Shown piece by piece: positions 1 to 8,753 of a stretch of DNA of 64,000 bases. Within the stretch, counting starts at the first letter, position 1; each line of letters begins with the position of its first letter. The translations under genes and the position numbers were made by a program. The stretch comes from Oharaeibacter diazotrophicus (GTDB lineage Bacteria; Pseudomonadota; Alphaproteobacteria; Rhizobiales; Pleomorphomonadaceae). The DNA lies in NCBI RefSeq assembly GCF_004362745.1, contig NZ_SNXY01000007.1, positions 124,001-188,000 on the forward strand. The letters run 5' to 3'. Below the pieces are notes generated by a model. The model was not told the origin of the DNA and searched no databases. It saw nothing but the letters and a program-made list of their open reading frames with translations.

Positions 1-1
1 C

Positions 2-277
2 GCGCTCGCAGCGATCGGGCGCAGCCGCCGGGTGATGGTGGTGATGCCGCAGTTCGTCAGCGCCCTGATGGCGGCGAGCCGGAGCGACGCCATCGTCACG
101 GCGCCGGCGCGGGCCTGCCGTCGGCTCGGCAAGCTGTTCGACCTCGAGATCCACGAACCGCCGCTGGCGCTGCCGGGTTTCACCCTGGCGCTCCTGACCC
201 GCGCCGACGCGGCGGACGATCCGGCACTGGCCTGGTTCGGCGACCGTGTCGCCGCCGCCCTTGCGGACGGAGATTGA
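2..277 (+). CDS. LysR-type transcriptional regulator, C-terminal fragment
   Basis: The reading frame is open from the window edge, so the N-terminal winged helix lies outside. The visible ~91 residues match the end of a LysR substrate-binding domain. A strand reads VMPQFVSAL, followed by the typical 'SDAIVTAPARACRRL' segment in which the regulator is described as ignoring or clearing the effector pocket. After it come the hydrophobic strand ALPGFTLALL and a final helix WFGDRVAAAL. Such proteins are cytoplasmic DNA-binding activators or repressors. The target is unknown; the downstream GST on the same strand is a possible neighbour target, but this is only inference. Confidence 0.75.
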   Translation, partial: ALAAIGRSRRVMVVMPQFVSALMAASRSDAIVTAPARACRRLGKLFDLEIHEPPLALPGFTLALLTRADAADDPALAWFGDRVAAALADGD

Positions 278-329
278 CGCGCGGGCGTGCCAGGATCGGC
301 CCGTGGGCCACGAACGGGAGGACGAACCG

Positions 330-974
330 ATGGACGGACGCTACGAAGTGATCGGATCGCAGGGCTGCGGCTCGGCGATCGTGGAGATGGCGCTGGTGCG
401 CGCCGGCCTGCCGCACGACGTCACCGAACTGCCCTATCTCGCCGACGGCCCCGGTCGGGATCGGCTCTTGGCGCTCAATCCGCTCGGGCAGGTGCCGACG
501 CTGGTGCTGCCGGACGGCCGGGTGCTGACCGAGAGCGCGGCCATGCTGCTCCACGTCGCCGACGTCGCGCCGGACGCGGGCCTGACGCCGGCGGCGGACG
601 CGCCCGAGCGGGCCGCCTTCCTCGACGTGCTGATCCGGATCGTGGCGGCGATCTACCCGACCTTCACCTACGGCGACCGGCCGGAGATCTGGACCGGCCC
701 GGGCGAAGCGGCGGCGACATTGAAGGCGCGCACCGACGAGCGCCGGCTCGCCGTGTTCCGCGAACTCGACGGGCGCCTCGCCGGCGCCTCGCGCTTCGCC
801 TTCGGCGAGCGGGCCGGCGCGGTTGACCTCTATCTCGCCGCGATGGTGTTCTGGCGGCCGGGACGCGCGACCTTCCGCCGGGAGACGCCTCGGCTGTCGG
901 CGATCGCCGAGGCGGTCGCCTCCGAGCCGGAGCTCGGCGCGGTGCTGAAGCGAAACGGCCTCGCCGAGGGCTGA
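330..974 (+). CDS. Glutathione S-transferase family protein
   Basis: This 214-residue cytosolic protein has the two-domain GST layout. Residues 1-80 form the thioredoxin-like domain, with the diagnostic cis-proline segment NPLGQVPTL at 50-58 and the glutathione gamma-glutamyl contact ES at 68-69. Residues 90-214 are helical. The ATG at 330 is chosen because GGGAGG lies just upstream (about 315-321); earlier in-frame codons lack a site. Cys13 sits where classical GSTs place the catalytic Ser/Cys/Tyr, so the enzyme could be of beta/omega-like type, but the substrate cannot be read. It converges with rsmI, from which it is separated by 13 bases. Confidence 0.88.
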   Translation: MDGRYEVIGSQGCGSAIVEMALVRAGLPHDVTELPYLADGPGRDRLLALNPLGQVPTLVLPDGRVLTESAAMLLHVADVAPDAGLTPAADAPERAAFLDVLIRIVAAIYPTFTYGDRPEIWTGPGEAAATLKARTDERRLAVFRELDGRLAGASRFAFGERAGAVDLYLAAMVFWRPGRATFRRETPRLSAIAEAVASEPELGAVLKRNGLAEG

Positions 975-987
975 ACCGCCTGCCCCG

Positions 988-1923
988 TCAGCCCTCGCCG
1001 TCGTCGTCCTCGCCGCCGCCGAGCAGCGGGCGGAGCGCGAGGGCGCGGGCGTAGACCTCCTTGCGCGGCCGTCCGGTCGCCTTGGCGACCTCGGCGGCCG
1101 CCTGACCCGGACCCGTCGTGGCGAGGGCGGCCGCGAGCAGGGCGTCGACGTCGTCGACGGCGGCGACGCGCTCGGGCGGCGGGCCGGCGACGAGCACGAT
1201 CTCGCCGCGCGGCGGATCGGCGAGCGCGCCGGCGGCGAGGTCGCCGAGGGTGCCGCGGCGGACCTCCTCGAATCGCTTGGTGAGTTCGCGGGCGAGCGCC
1301 CCCGGCCGGTCGGCGCCCAGCACGGCGGCCATGTCGGCGAGCGCCTCGGCGGCCCGGTGCGGCGCCTCGTAGAGCACCAGCGTCGTCGGCACGTCGGCGA
1401 AGGCGGCGAGGCGGGCGCGGCGGCCGGCGGTCTTCGGCGGCAGGAAGCCGAGGAAGGTGAAGGCGTCGGTGGGCAGGCCCGCCGCGACCAGGGCGGCGAG
1501 GATCGCCGACGCACCCGGCACCGGCACCACCTTGATCCCTTCGGCGAGCGCCTCCTCGACCAGCTTGTAGCCGGGATCGGAGACGAGGGGCGTGCCGGCG
1601 TCGGAGATCAGCGCCACGCTCATGCCGCCGCGCAGCATCGCGAGCAGGCGCGGGCGCTCGCGCGCGGCGTTGTGGTCGTGGTAGGGCGCCAGCGGCCGGG
1701 CGATGCCGTAGCGGTCGAGGAGCGTGCGGCTGACCCTCGTGTCCTCGCAGACCACGACGTCGGCGGCGGCGAGCACCTCGAGGGCGCGCAGCGAGACGTC
1801 GCCGAGATTGCCTATCGGCGTCGCCACCGGATAGAGGCCGGCCTCGATCGGCCGGGCGCGGAAGCCGTGGCCGTCGATCGCGTAGGTGAAGGTCGCCGCC
1901 GAGGGCGCGTTGGGGTCGGCCAT
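988..1923 (-). CDS. rsmI: 16S rRNA (cytidine1402-2'-O)-methyltransferase RsmI
   Basis: RsmI methylates the ribose of C1402 in the ribosomal decoding centre using SAM. The 311-residue protein shows the tetrapyrrole-methylase fold landmarks: VATPIGNLGD near residues 33-42, VVVCEDTR at 56-63 and SDAGTPLVSDPG at 107-118, followed by the C-terminal helical extension of the family. The ATG at 1923 is preferred because AGGGA lies nine bases upstream. An ATG three codons earlier (1932) abuts that site. In many proteobacteria yraN follows rsmI; here the next gene is a convergent GST instead. It diverges from the LpoA-like lipoprotein gene, a common arrangement in Rhizobiales. Confidence 0.93.
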   Translation of the reverse strand: MADPNAPSAATFTYAIDGHGFRARPIEAGLYPVATPIGNLGDVSLRALEVLAAADVVVCEDTRVSRTLLDRYGIARPLAPYHDHNAARERPRLLAMLRGGMSVALISDAGTPLVSDPGYKLVEEALAEGIKVVPVPGASAILAALVAAGLPTDAFTFLGFLPPKTAGRRARLAAFADVPTTLVLYEAPHRAAEALADMAAVLGADRPGALARELTKRFEEVRRGTLGDLAAGALADPPRGEIVLVAGPPPERVAAVDDVDALLAAALATTGPGQAAAEVAKATGRPRKEVYARALALRPLLGGGEDDDGEG

Positions 1924-1998
1924 CGCCGTCATCCCTGGGACTGTGCGTTCTTTCGTCGAGCCAAAGGCCCGAAGCCGGCGGCATTGTCGAGGATATTC

Positions 1999-2027
1999 TT
2001 GCCAGGGGCCCGGTTTTCCTTTGAAAT
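1999..2027 (+). promoter_or_regulatory. Candidate housekeeping promoter for the LpoA-like gene
   Basis: TTGCCA at 1999-2004 is followed after 17 bases by TGAAAT at 2022-2027, about 50 bases before the start codon at 2077. Spacing is ideal but the -10 match is modest. It lies in the 153-base divergent interval between rsmI and the lipoprotein gene. Assigned by eye only. Confidence 0.35.
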
Positions 2028-2076
2028 GAGGGTTACTGAATGTGCCGCGGCGGCGGACGGCGACGGAAGGTGTTCC

Positions 2077-3309
2077 ATGTCCGAGTACGAGCGTGCCGCG
2101 GGCTCCCGCCCGGCGGCGACCGGTAGGCTGACCCGACGTTCTGTCCTGACCCTGTTCGGCGGCACGGCGATGCTCGCCGGCTGTTCGCCGACCACCGGCC
2201 CGTCCGGACCGTCCGTGGGAGGCGGTCAGCTGCTGCCCGCACCCGTGACGCCGACCGCCCCGACCGGCGAGGTGATCGGGTCGGGCTCGGTGCGCGTCGC
2301 GCTGCTGCTGCCGAAGTCCGCCGGCGGCAACGGCGCCGCGGTGGCGGCCACGATGCGAAACGCCGCCCAACTGGCGCTGTCGGACTTCGTCGGCAACGAC
2401 GTCACGCTGATGGTCAAGGACACCGGCGGCACGCCGGAGGGCGCCGCCCGCGCCGCGACCGCCGCGGTGGCCGAGCGCGCGGAGCTCATCCTCGGCCCGC
2501 TGTTCGCGGCGGAGGTCAAGGCGGTGGCGCCGGTGGCGCTCGGCGCCAACGTGCCGGTGATCTCGTTCTCGTCGGATCCGTCGGCGGCGTCGTCCGGCGT
2601 CTACGTCATGGGCTTCATGGTCGACGACCAGGTCCGGCAGGTGGTGTCCTACGCCGCCTCGCAGGGGCGCCGCTCGCTGGCGGCGATCGTCTCCGACGGC
2701 GCCTACGGCACGCTGGCCGAAGCGGCGCTCAGGGAATCGGCCGCGCGCTCCGGTGCGCGCATCATCCAGGTCGAGCGCGCCGCCGCCGGCAACGTCGCGG
2801 CCGCCGCGGCGGCGGTTGCGGCCAACGCGGTGCAGCTCGACGCGCTGTTCGTGCCCGACGGGCCCGGCTTCGCGCCGGCGGTGGCCGACGCGCTGAAGGG
2901 CAACGGCGTCGACCTTTCCCGCGTCAAGCTGCTCGGCACCGGCGTGTGGAACGACCCCGCGGTCTATTCGAGCCCGTCGCTCGCCGGCGGCTGGTTCCCG
3001 GTGCCGGACCTCTCCGGCTACCAGTCCTTCGCCGGGCGCTATCGCGCAAGCTTCGGCGGGGAGCCGCAGCAGGTGACCTCCCTCGCTTACGACGCCGTGG
3101 TGCTCGCCGCCGGGCTCGTCAAGGCGGCCGGCGCCCAGCGCTTCCAGCGCAACGTGCTGACCAACCCGGACGGCTTCCTCTCCGCCGTCAACGGCCTGTT
3201 CCGCTTCAACGCCGACGGCACCAACGACCGCGGCCTCGCGATCTACGAGGCGACGGCCGGCGGGCCGAAGCTGCTGCAGCCGGCGCCGCGTTCCTTCGCA
3301 GGGGCTTGA
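2077..3309 (+). CDS. Penicillin-binding protein activator (LpoA/LppC-like) lipoprotein
   Basis: This 410-residue exported lipoprotein has a type I periplasmic-binding fold (residues ~70-400), as in LivK-like receptors. Beside rsmI this family is annotated in alphaproteobacteria as a penicillin-binding-protein activator, thought to regulate peptidoglycan synthesis. The signal contains TRRSVLTLFGG and the lipobox MLAGC with Cys36. The twin arginine in a (S/T)RRxxL context suggests Tat export. The ATG at 2077 follows GGAAGG by six bases, which fixes the start over an upstream in-frame ATG. A Pro/Gly-rich linker separates the lipid anchor from the domain. A strong hairpin terminates the gene. Confidence 0.8.
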   Translation: MSEYERAAGSRPAATGRLTRRSVLTLFGGTAMLAGCSPTTGPSGPSVGGGQLLPAPVTPTAPTGEVIGSGSVRVALLLPKSAGGNGAAVAATMRNAAQLALSDFVGNDVTLMVKDTGGTPEGAARAATAAVAERAELILGPLFAAEVKAVAPVALGANVPVISFSSDPSAASSGVYVMGFMVDDQVRQVVSYAASQGRRSLAAIVSDGAYGTLAEAALRESAARSGARIIQVERAAAGNVAAAAAAVAANAVQLDALFVPDGPGFAPAVADALKGNGVDLSRVKLLGTGVWNDPAVYSSPSLAGGWFPVPDLSGYQSFAGRYRASFGGEPQQVTSLAYDAVVLAAGLVKAAGAQRFQRNVLTNPDGFLSAVNGLFRFNADGTNDRGLAIYEATAGGPKLLQPAPRSFAGA

Positions 3310-3319
3310 GCGAGGACGC

Positions 3320-3345
3320 ACGGCGCACCCGAAGGGGTGCGCCGT
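3320..3345. terminator. Hairpin terminator between convergent genes
   Basis: A perfect 11-bp inverted repeat (ACGGCGCACCC / GGGTGCGCCGT) with a GAAG loop lies just after the LpoA-like stop codon and just before the stop of the convergent PD40 protein. It can serve both strands. No T-tract follows. Confidence 0.75.
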
Positions 3346-3355
3346 GGCGAAGGCC

Positions 3356-4708
3356 TCAGGGCTTGGCTTCGGCGACGAAGGCGGCGGTGAAGCGGCCGAC
3401 GTAGACGTCGGCGACGTTCTTGACCTTGTCGCGGCCAGAGAGCTGCGCGGTCGTCGAGATGGCGAAGCCGCGCCCGCCCGGGGTGAACTCCGCTTCGAAG
3501 ACGGCACCGAATCGCCGGAGCATCGGCGTGCCGTCCGGCCGTGTCAGGCACCAGATCGCGGCGGAGGCGAGATCCTTGACGAAGACGTTGCGCGAGCCTC
3601 CGCAGCCCTCGACCAGATCGGGCGCGTCGCTGATGAACATCACCAGACGCCCGCTCGGCGAGAACGACGGCGAATAGCTGTCGCCCCAGCCGGCGGTGCC
3701 GGCGGAGTCGGCCGAGACCAGCGTCAGCGCCCCCGTGACGAGATCCTTGACGTGGATCTGCCGGACGAAGGACGAGTCCCGGCCGACCGTGAAGGCGACC
3801 TTGCGGCCGTCGCGCGACAGGGCCGGCAGCACGCTGTCGCCGGGGAACTGCACGCCCTTCGCGTCCTGCGAGACCCGGGTGATCGCGCCGGTGACCAGAT
3901 CCTTGTGGAAGATGTCCCAATGGTCGCCATTGGCGTCGGGCGCGACGAGGTTGGTCGCTCGCGAGACGAAAACGACCGCGCGGCCATCGGCACGGAGTTG
4001 CGGGCGCTCGCTGTAGCCGTCGCCGGCGATGCCGCCGGCGGTGGTCGATACCAGTCGGGTGCGCCCGGCGGTGACGTCGCGCAAGTAGATCTGGGGGGTG
4101 GCGGCGGGTGCCGGCTTCACGAGGTTGGTGGCGAAGGACTCGAAGGCGATCCGCGACCCGTCGCGCGAGATCGACGGCGTGCCGGACGACGCGTTTCCGG
4201 CGGCACCGGTGTTCGACACCGACACGCGCAGGATCGAACCGGTGGCGAGGTCCTTGCGGTAGATGCTGGTGAAGGCCTTCGTCGCCTGCGGCACGAGGTT
4301 GGTGGCGGCGCTGTCGAACACGGCGTAGCGGCCGTCGGCGGACAGGGCGCCCCAGAGGCTGAACTTGTCGCCGCCGACGCCGCCGGCGCTCGCGGAGACC
4401 AGCTTGGCGGTGTGGGTCGCGACGTCCACGAGGAAGAGGTCCTCGCCGTCGTTGGCCGGGTTGGCGGGCGCGAGCGGCGCCTCGGTGGCGATCAGCACCG
4501 CGCGGCCGTCGGCGGTGACGTGGCCGCCGTCGTCGGAACCGAGCAGGCCCTCGGGGTGATCGGGGAATGTCGAGCCGGCGAAGTCGCCGCGGACAAGACG
4601 ATAGTCGGAGACGATGGTGTGCGCGGGATCGGCGGCAGACGCGGGCGCGCACGCCATCAGGAGCGCGACGCCGGCCAGGGCACCGCTCACGACATTGGAC
4701 CGGCGCAT
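3356..4708 (-). CDS. Secreted PD40/TolB-like beta-propeller protein
   Basis: The 450-residue protein starts with a clear signal peptide (MRRSNVVSGALAGVALLMACAP, cleavage near ASA-AD at about 25). It consists of repeated blocks of the WD40-like PD40 type, recognisable as 'SRDGRKVAF', 'SPSGRLVMF', 'RADGRAVVF' and 'SADGRYAVF', each ending in a 'DLVTGAxTxVS' strand. Five to six blades are visible, so it is probably a periplasmic or extracellular beta-propeller used for binding. It lacks the N-terminal alpha/beta domain of TolB and is not next to tol-pal genes, so it should not be called tolB. Its ligand is unknown. It stands alone, with its own upstream interval of ~100 bases. Confidence 0.75.
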   Translation of the reverse strand: MRRSNVVSGALAGVALLMACAPASAADPAHTIVSDYRLVRGDFAGSTFPDHPEGLLGSDDGGHVTADGRAVLIATEAPLAPANPANDGEDLFLVDVATHTAKLVSASAGGVGGDKFSLWGALSADGRYAVFDSAATNLVPQATKAFTSIYRKDLATGSILRVSVSNTGAAGNASSGTPSISRDGSRIAFESFATNLVKPAPAATPQIYLRDVTAGRTRLVSTTAGGIAGDGYSERPQLRADGRAVVFVSRATNLVAPDANGDHWDIFHKDLVTGAITRVSQDAKGVQFPGDSVLPALSRDGRKVAFTVGRDSSFVRQIHVKDLVTGALTLVSADSAGTAGWGDSYSPSFSPSGRLVMFISDAPDLVEGCGGSRNVFVKDLASAAIWCLTRPDGTPMLRRFGAVFEAEFTPGGRGFAISTTAQLSGRDKVKNVADVYVGRFTAAFVAEAKP

Positions 4709-4814
4709 GGACGCCTCCCCCGGGAACGATTTTCAGAACGAATGAACTATCGTCCGACGGTAGGCGTGCCCCGATCCGGCGTCAACGGCGGCTCGCCGAC
4801 GACCCCCCCGCCCG

Positions 4815-6026
4815 TCAGGCCGCGAGGTCGGCGACCACGGCGTCGAGCACGAACCAGCCGCCGCGCGAGGCGCGGATGCGGCCGTCGGGCAGGGTCTCGA
4901 TCATGCCGTGGTGGAGGAGGTCGGCGATGCGGCGCTCGTCGAAGCGGCGGCCGGACAGCGCGTGGTAACGGGCGGGGTCGATGCCCTCGCGCAGTCGCAG
5001 TCCCATCAGCAGCATCTCGTCGCCGGCGGTTTCGCCGACGATCGCCTCGGTCGAGACGACGGCGTGGCCGAGCCGCTCGACCCGTTCCAGCCACGCCTCG
5101 GGACCGCGCTCGGTGACGGTGGCGAGGCGATGGCGGCCGCCGCCGAGGGCGATGCGGCCGTGGGCGCCGGCGCCGATGCCGACGTATTCGCCGTAGCGCC
5201 AGTAGACGAGATTGTGCCGGCTCTCGGCGCCGGGCACGGCGTGGTTGGAGATCTCGTAGGCCGGCAGGCCCGCGGCTTCGCCGACCTCCTGGGTGACCTG
5301 GTAGAGGTCGGCGGCGAGGTCGGGATCGGGCACCTTCAGCTTACCGGCGGCATGGAGCGCGGCGAAGGGCGTGTCGGGCTCGATGGTGAGCTGGTAGAGC
5401 GAAAGATGGTCGGCGGCGAGGCCGATCGCGCGCCGGAGTTCGTCGGCCCAGGCCGCCGGCGTCTGATCGGGGCGGGCGTAGATCAGGTCGAAGGAGAGCC
5501 GCGGGAAGGTGGCGCGGGCGAGTTCGATCGCCTCGAGCGCCGTGGCGACGTCGTGCAGCCGGCCGAGCCGGCGCAACTCGCCGTCGTCGAGCGCCTGGAC
5601 GCCGAGAGAGACGCGGTTGACGCCGGCGGCGCGGTAGCCGCGGAAGCGGCCGGCCTCGACGCTGGACGGGTTGGCCTCGAGGGTCACCTCGGCATCGGGG
5701 GCGACGCCCCAAGTGGCGCCGATGGCGTCGAGCACGCGGCCGACGGTCGCCGGTTCCATCAGCGACGGCGTGCCGCCGCCGAGGAAGACGCTGGTGACGG
5801 TGCGCCCCGGCGTCAGCGCGCCCATCGTCGCGATCTCGCGGGCGAGGGCGGCGGCGAAGCGGTCCTGGTCGACCGGGCGGTGGCGGACGTGGCTGTTGAA
5901 GTCGCAGTAGGGGCACTTCTGCGCGCAGAAGGGCCAGTGCACGTAGACGCCGAAGCCGACCTCGGGCGTGCCGACGGGATCGGCCGCCACGCCGGCGAGA
6001 AGGTCCTCGGCGCTCGCGACGGTCAC
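4815..6026 (-). CDS. hemW: Radical SAM haem chaperone HemW
   Basis: HemW is a coproporphyrinogen-oxidase-like radical SAM protein, now regarded as a haem-trafficking factor. The 403-residue protein carries the cluster motif C34-x3-C38-x2-C41 in WPFCAQKCPYCDF and GGGTPS at 83-88. A C-terminal HemN-like domain follows. It lacks the N-terminal extension of true oxygen-independent HemN. Translation starts at a GTG that overlaps the rdgB stop codon in a GTGA tetranucleotide, so it is translationally coupled as the last gene of rph-rdgB-hemW. Confidence 0.93.
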   Translation of the reverse strand: MTVASAEDLLAGVAADPVGTPEVGFGVYVHWPFCAQKCPYCDFNSHVRHRPVDQDRFAAALAREIATMGALTPGRTVTSVFLGGGTPSLMEPATVGRVLDAIGATWGVAPDAEVTLEANPSSVEAGRFRGYRAAGVNRVSLGVQALDDGELRRLGRLHDVATALEAIELARATFPRLSFDLIYARPDQTPAAWADELRRAIGLAADHLSLYQLTIEPDTPFAALHAAGKLKVPDPDLAADLYQVTQEVGEAAGLPAYEISNHAVPGAESRHNLVYWRYGEYVGIGAGAHGRIALGGGRHRLATVTERGPEAWLERVERLGHAVVSTEAIVGETAGDEMLLMGLRLREGIDPARYHALSGRRFDERRIADLLHHGMIETLPDGRIRASRGGWFVLDAVVADLAA

Positions 6027-6685
6027 GGGCGGATCCCCGGCGGGAAGGCGCCCTCGACGAGCTTCTGCACCGAGCGGGCCCGGTGCGACAGCGGGCCGGG
6101 CGCGCCCCAGATCGAGCCGTGCTTCTCCTCGGCGGTCATCTCGCCGTAGGTGCGGGTCTCGCCGTCGGGCACGAAGACGGGGTCGTAGCCGTAGGCGATC
6201 GGGCCGCGGCGCTGCGGCCAGACCAGGGTACCCGCGCGCTCGCCGAGATATTCCTGGGTGTGGCCGTCGGGCCAGGCGAGGCAGAGCAGCGAGACGAAGG
6301 TGGCGCGCCGCTGGTCCGGCGCGGTGGCGCCGACCTTGCGCAGTTCGTCCTCGACCCGGCCCATGGCGAGGTCCCAGTCGCGGCTCGGGCCCGACCAGTC
6401 GGCGGTGTGGACGCCGGGTGCGCCCCCGAGGGCGTCGACGCAGAGGCCGCTGTCGTCGGAGAGCGCGACCTCGCCGGCCGCGGTGGCGGCGGCGAGCGCC
6501 TTGATGCGGGCGTTCTCGACGAAGGTGGTGCCGTCCTCGACCGGCTCGGGCAGACCGAGTTCGCCGGCGGTGACGAGCTCGATCGCGAGGCCGCCGAGCA
6601 GGAAGTGCAGCTCGCGGATCTTGCCCTTGTTGTGACTGGCGACCAGCAGGCGGCGGCCGTCGATGCGGCGGAGGTCCGTGCTCAC
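6023..6685 (-). CDS. rdgB: Non-canonical purine NTP pyrophosphatase RdgB (HAM1)
   Basis: RdgB hydrolyses dITP, XTP and related deaminated nucleotides to monophosphates and keeps them out of DNA and RNA. The 220-residue protein shows the substrate-phosphate motif SHNKGKIRE (S17, N19, K22), the metal-binding acidic run DDSG at 77-80, and the base-recognition segment [10 protein letters not shown] near the C-terminus. It starts at a GTG overlapping the RNase PH stop by four bases (GTGA) and ends in the same fashion into hemW. The three genes thus form one tightly coupled operon. Confidence 0.94.
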   Translation of the reverse strand: MSTDLRRIDGRRLLVASHNKGKIRELHFLLGGLAIELVTAGELGLPEPVEDGTTFVENARIKALAAATAAGEVALSDDSGLCVDALGGAPGVHTADWSGPSRDWDLAMGRVEDELRKVGATAPDQRRATFVSLLCLAWPDGHTQEYLGERAGTLVWPQRRGPIAYGYDPVFVPDGETRTYGEMTAEEKHGSIWGAPGPLSHRARSVQKLVEGAFPPGIRP

Positions 6686-7404
6686 AGCCCGAGCGCCTTC
6701 TTCTGGATTTCGACCAGTTCGCCGATGCCCTTCTTGGCGAGGACCAGCAGTTCGGCGAACTGCGCCTCGGAGAAGGGCTCGTCCTCGGCGGTGCCCTGGA
6801 TCTCGACGATGCCGCCGCGGCCGGTCAGCACGAAGTTGGCGTCGGCCTCGGCGTCGGAATCCTCGGCGTAGTCGAGGTCGAGCACGGCCTTGCCGGAATA
6901 GAGGCCGCAGGAGACCGCGGCGACGTGGTCGCGCAGCACCTTGGCCTGGGCCGGCACGATGTTGCGGGCGCGCATCCACTCGACGCAGTCGTGGAGCGCG
7001 ACGAAGGCGCCCGTGATCGAGGCGGTGCGGGTGCCGCCGTCGGCCTGGAGGACGTCGCAGTCGATCACGATCTGCTTCTCGCCGAGGGCGATCGGGTCGA
7101 CGACGGCGCGCAGCGAGCGGCCGATCAGGCGCTGGATCTCGAGGGTGCGGCCGGACTGCTTGCCGGCGGCGGCCTCGCGGCGGGTGCGCTCGTGGGTGGC
7201 GCGCGGCAGCATGCCGTATTCGGCGGTGACCCAGCCCTTGCCGGTGCCGCGCATCCAGGCCGGCACCTTCTCCTCGAGCGAGGCGGTCACCAGCACGTGG
7301 GTGTCGCCGAACTTGACGAGGCAGGAGCCCTCGGCGTGACGGGTCACCGCGCGCTCGAGCGAGACGGGACGCATGGCGTCGGGGGCGCGGCGGGAGGGGC
7401 GCAT
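6682..7404 (-). CDS. rph: Ribonuclease PH
   Basis: RNase PH is a phosphorolytic 3'-5' exoribonuclease that trims tRNA precursors. The 240-residue length is normal. Family signatures include [35 protein letters not shown], the ring-contact region [16 protein letters not shown] and [17 protein letters not shown]. It is the first gene of rph-rdgB-hemW and diverges from hrcA, the standard rhizobial arrangement. The start used is the ATG at 7404; a second ATG lies ten codons inside. Confidence 0.95.
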   Translation of the reverse strand: MRPSRRAPDAMRPVSLERAVTRHAEGSCLVKFGDTHVLVTASLEEKVPAWMRGTGKGWVTAEYGMLPRATHERTRREAAAGKQSGRTLEIQRLIGRSLRAVVDPIALGEKQIVIDCDVLQADGGTRTASITGAFVALHDCVEWMRARNIVPAQAKVLRDHVAAVSCGLYSGKAVLDLDYAEDSDAEADANFVLTGRGGIVEIQGTAEDEPFSEAQFAELLVLAKKGIGELVEIQKKALGL

Positions 7405-7493
7405 GGGCTCGGTGTCTCCGGGTGACCTTCTCGGACGGGAGGCCCTTGTAGTCCGCCGCCGCCGGAAAGGGCAAGACCGGCGGGCCGGAGAGG

Positions 7494-7522
7494 CTTGCGA
7501 TCCCGGCGCGTCCGCGCCAAAT
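7494..7522 (+). promoter_or_regulatory. Putative RpoH-type heat-shock promoter of hrcA
   Basis: CTTGCG (7494-7499) and CCAAAT (7517-7522) are separated by exactly 17 bases. Alphaproteobacterial sigma-32 promoters are described as CTTGAA-N17-CCANAT-like, so the match is good. The predicted transcript would begin near 7529, about 20 bases before the ATG at 7551. No CIRCE inverted repeat is present. Confidence 0.5.
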
Positions 7523-7550
7523 TCCGGTGTGGAGCATCAGACCGGACGCC

Positions 7551-8621
7551 ATGGCAGCGGACACCAGGACGGGCAGCCTCAGGGAACTCGACGAGCGGTC
7601 GCGGGAGATCTTCCGCCGCATCGTCGACACCTATCTCGAGACCGGCGAGGCCTCCGGCAGCCGGAACATCTCCCGTCTGCTCGCGGCGCCGCTGTCGCCG
7701 GCCTCGGTGCGCAACGTCATGGCCGACCTCGAGCGCGAGGGCCTGATCTACGCCCCGCACACCTCCGCCGGCCGGCTGCCGACCGACCTCGGCCTGCGCT
7801 TCTTCGTCGACGCCATGCTGGAGTTCGGCGACCTCACCTCCGAGGAGCGCTCGACCATCGAGACCAAGGTCCGCATCGACGGCGGCGGCCGCTCGGTCGA
7901 GACGGTGCTGACCGAGGCGAGCCAGATGCTGTCCGGACTGTCGCGCGGGGCCGGCGTCGTGGTGACGCCCAAGGCCGACATGCGGCTGAAGCACATCGAA
8001 TTCGTCCGCATCGAGCCGACCCGCGGCCTCGTCGTGCTGGTCGGCGAGAACGGCACGGTCGAGAACCGCCTGATCGACCTGCCGCCGGGGCTGCCGCCGT
8101 CGTCGCTGGTCGAGGCCGCCAACTTCCTCAACGCCCGGATCCGCGGCCGCACCCTGTCGGAGATCCGCGCCGAGATCGAGCGCCGCGCCGCCGAGCAGCG
8201 CGAGGAGCTCGACGGACTGACCGCCCGCCTCGTCGAGGCGGGGCTGGCGTCGTGGTCGTCCGCCGCCGGCGACCGGCCGCAGACGCTGATCGTGCGCGGG
8301 CGCGCCAACCTGCTCGACGACGTCCGTGCCGCCGAGGACCTCGAGCGCATCCGCGCGCTGTTCGAGGACCTCGAGACCAACGCCGACCTCGTGCAACTGC
8401 TCGGCCTCGCCGACGCCGGCGACGGCGTGCGCATCTTCATCGGCTCGGAGAACAAGCTGTTCGGCCTCTCCGGCTCGTCGCTTGTGGTGTCGCCCTACCG
8501 CGACGGCGACGCGCGCGTGATCGGCGTCGTCGGCGTGATCGGTCCGACCCGGCTCAACTATGCCCGGGTGGTGCCGATGGTGGACTACACCGCGCGGATG
8601 GTCGGCCGCCTGCTCGGCTGA
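7551..8621 (+). CDS. hrcA: Heat-inducible transcription repressor HrcA
   Basis: HrcA is the CIRCE-binding repressor of groE-type operons. The 356-residue protein has the N-terminal winged helix ([20 protein letters not shown] and [13 protein letters not shown]). The central domain follows, then the C-terminal '[24 protein letters not shown]' signature of the family, split here by position only. The ATG at 7551 is chosen; a GTG eight codons earlier is possible but would place the start almost at the predicted transcription start. It sits directly before grpE, as in most Rhizobiales. No CIRCE element is seen in the window, so its operator is presumably at an unlinked groESL locus. Confidence 0.93.
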   Translation: MAADTRTGSLRELDERSREIFRRIVDTYLETGEASGSRNISRLLAAPLSPASVRNVMADLEREGLIYAPHTSAGRLPTDLGLRFFVDAMLEFGDLTSEERSTIETKVRIDGGGRSVETVLTEASQMLSGLSRGAGVVVTPKADMRLKHIEFVRIEPTRGLVVLVGENGTVENRLIDLPPGLPPSSLVEAANFLNARIRGRTLSEIRAEIERRAAEQREELDGLTARLVEAGLASWSSAAGDRPQTLIVRGRANLLDDVRAAEDLERIRALFEDLETNADLVQLLGLADAGDGVRIFIGSENKLFGLSGSSLVVSPYRDGDARVIGVVGVIGPTRLNYARVVPMVDYTARMVGRLLG

Positions 8622-8656
8622 GACGGCCGCGGCGGCGGAGCACGGCCTTCCCCCGG

Positions 8657-8685
8657 CTTGATTTTCCCGGCGCGAACCCTCAAAT
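8657..8685 (+). promoter_or_regulatory. Putative RpoH-type heat-shock promoter of grpE
   Basis: CTTGAT (8657-8662) is followed after exactly 17 bases by TCAAAT (8680-8685) in the 132-base gap between hrcA and grpE. It mirrors the hexamers and spacing before hrcA and dnaK. This suggests grpE is transcribed on its own during heat shock as well as by readthrough from hrcA. Confidence 0.5.
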
Positions 8686-8753
8686 CCGGTCCGGCCAGTT
8701 CAGGCGCCGCCCGTTCCCGACGGCCGCGGTGCCCTTCGCGCACGAGAGGATCG

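Noticed and set aside
3356-4708. Calling the PD40 protein TolB
   Set aside because: It lacks the TolB N-terminal domain and is not next to tolQRA or pal. Only the propeller repeats are shared.
4747-5094. Short open frames in the interval before the PD40 gene and over hemW
   Set aside because: They have no ribosome-binding site and are explained by the hemW coding pattern. The 106-base interval itself holds nothing that I can support.
7405-7550. CIRCE element at hrcA
   Set aside because: No TTAGCACTC-N9-GAGTGCTAA-like inverted repeat exists in the hrcA, grpE or dnaK upstream regions.
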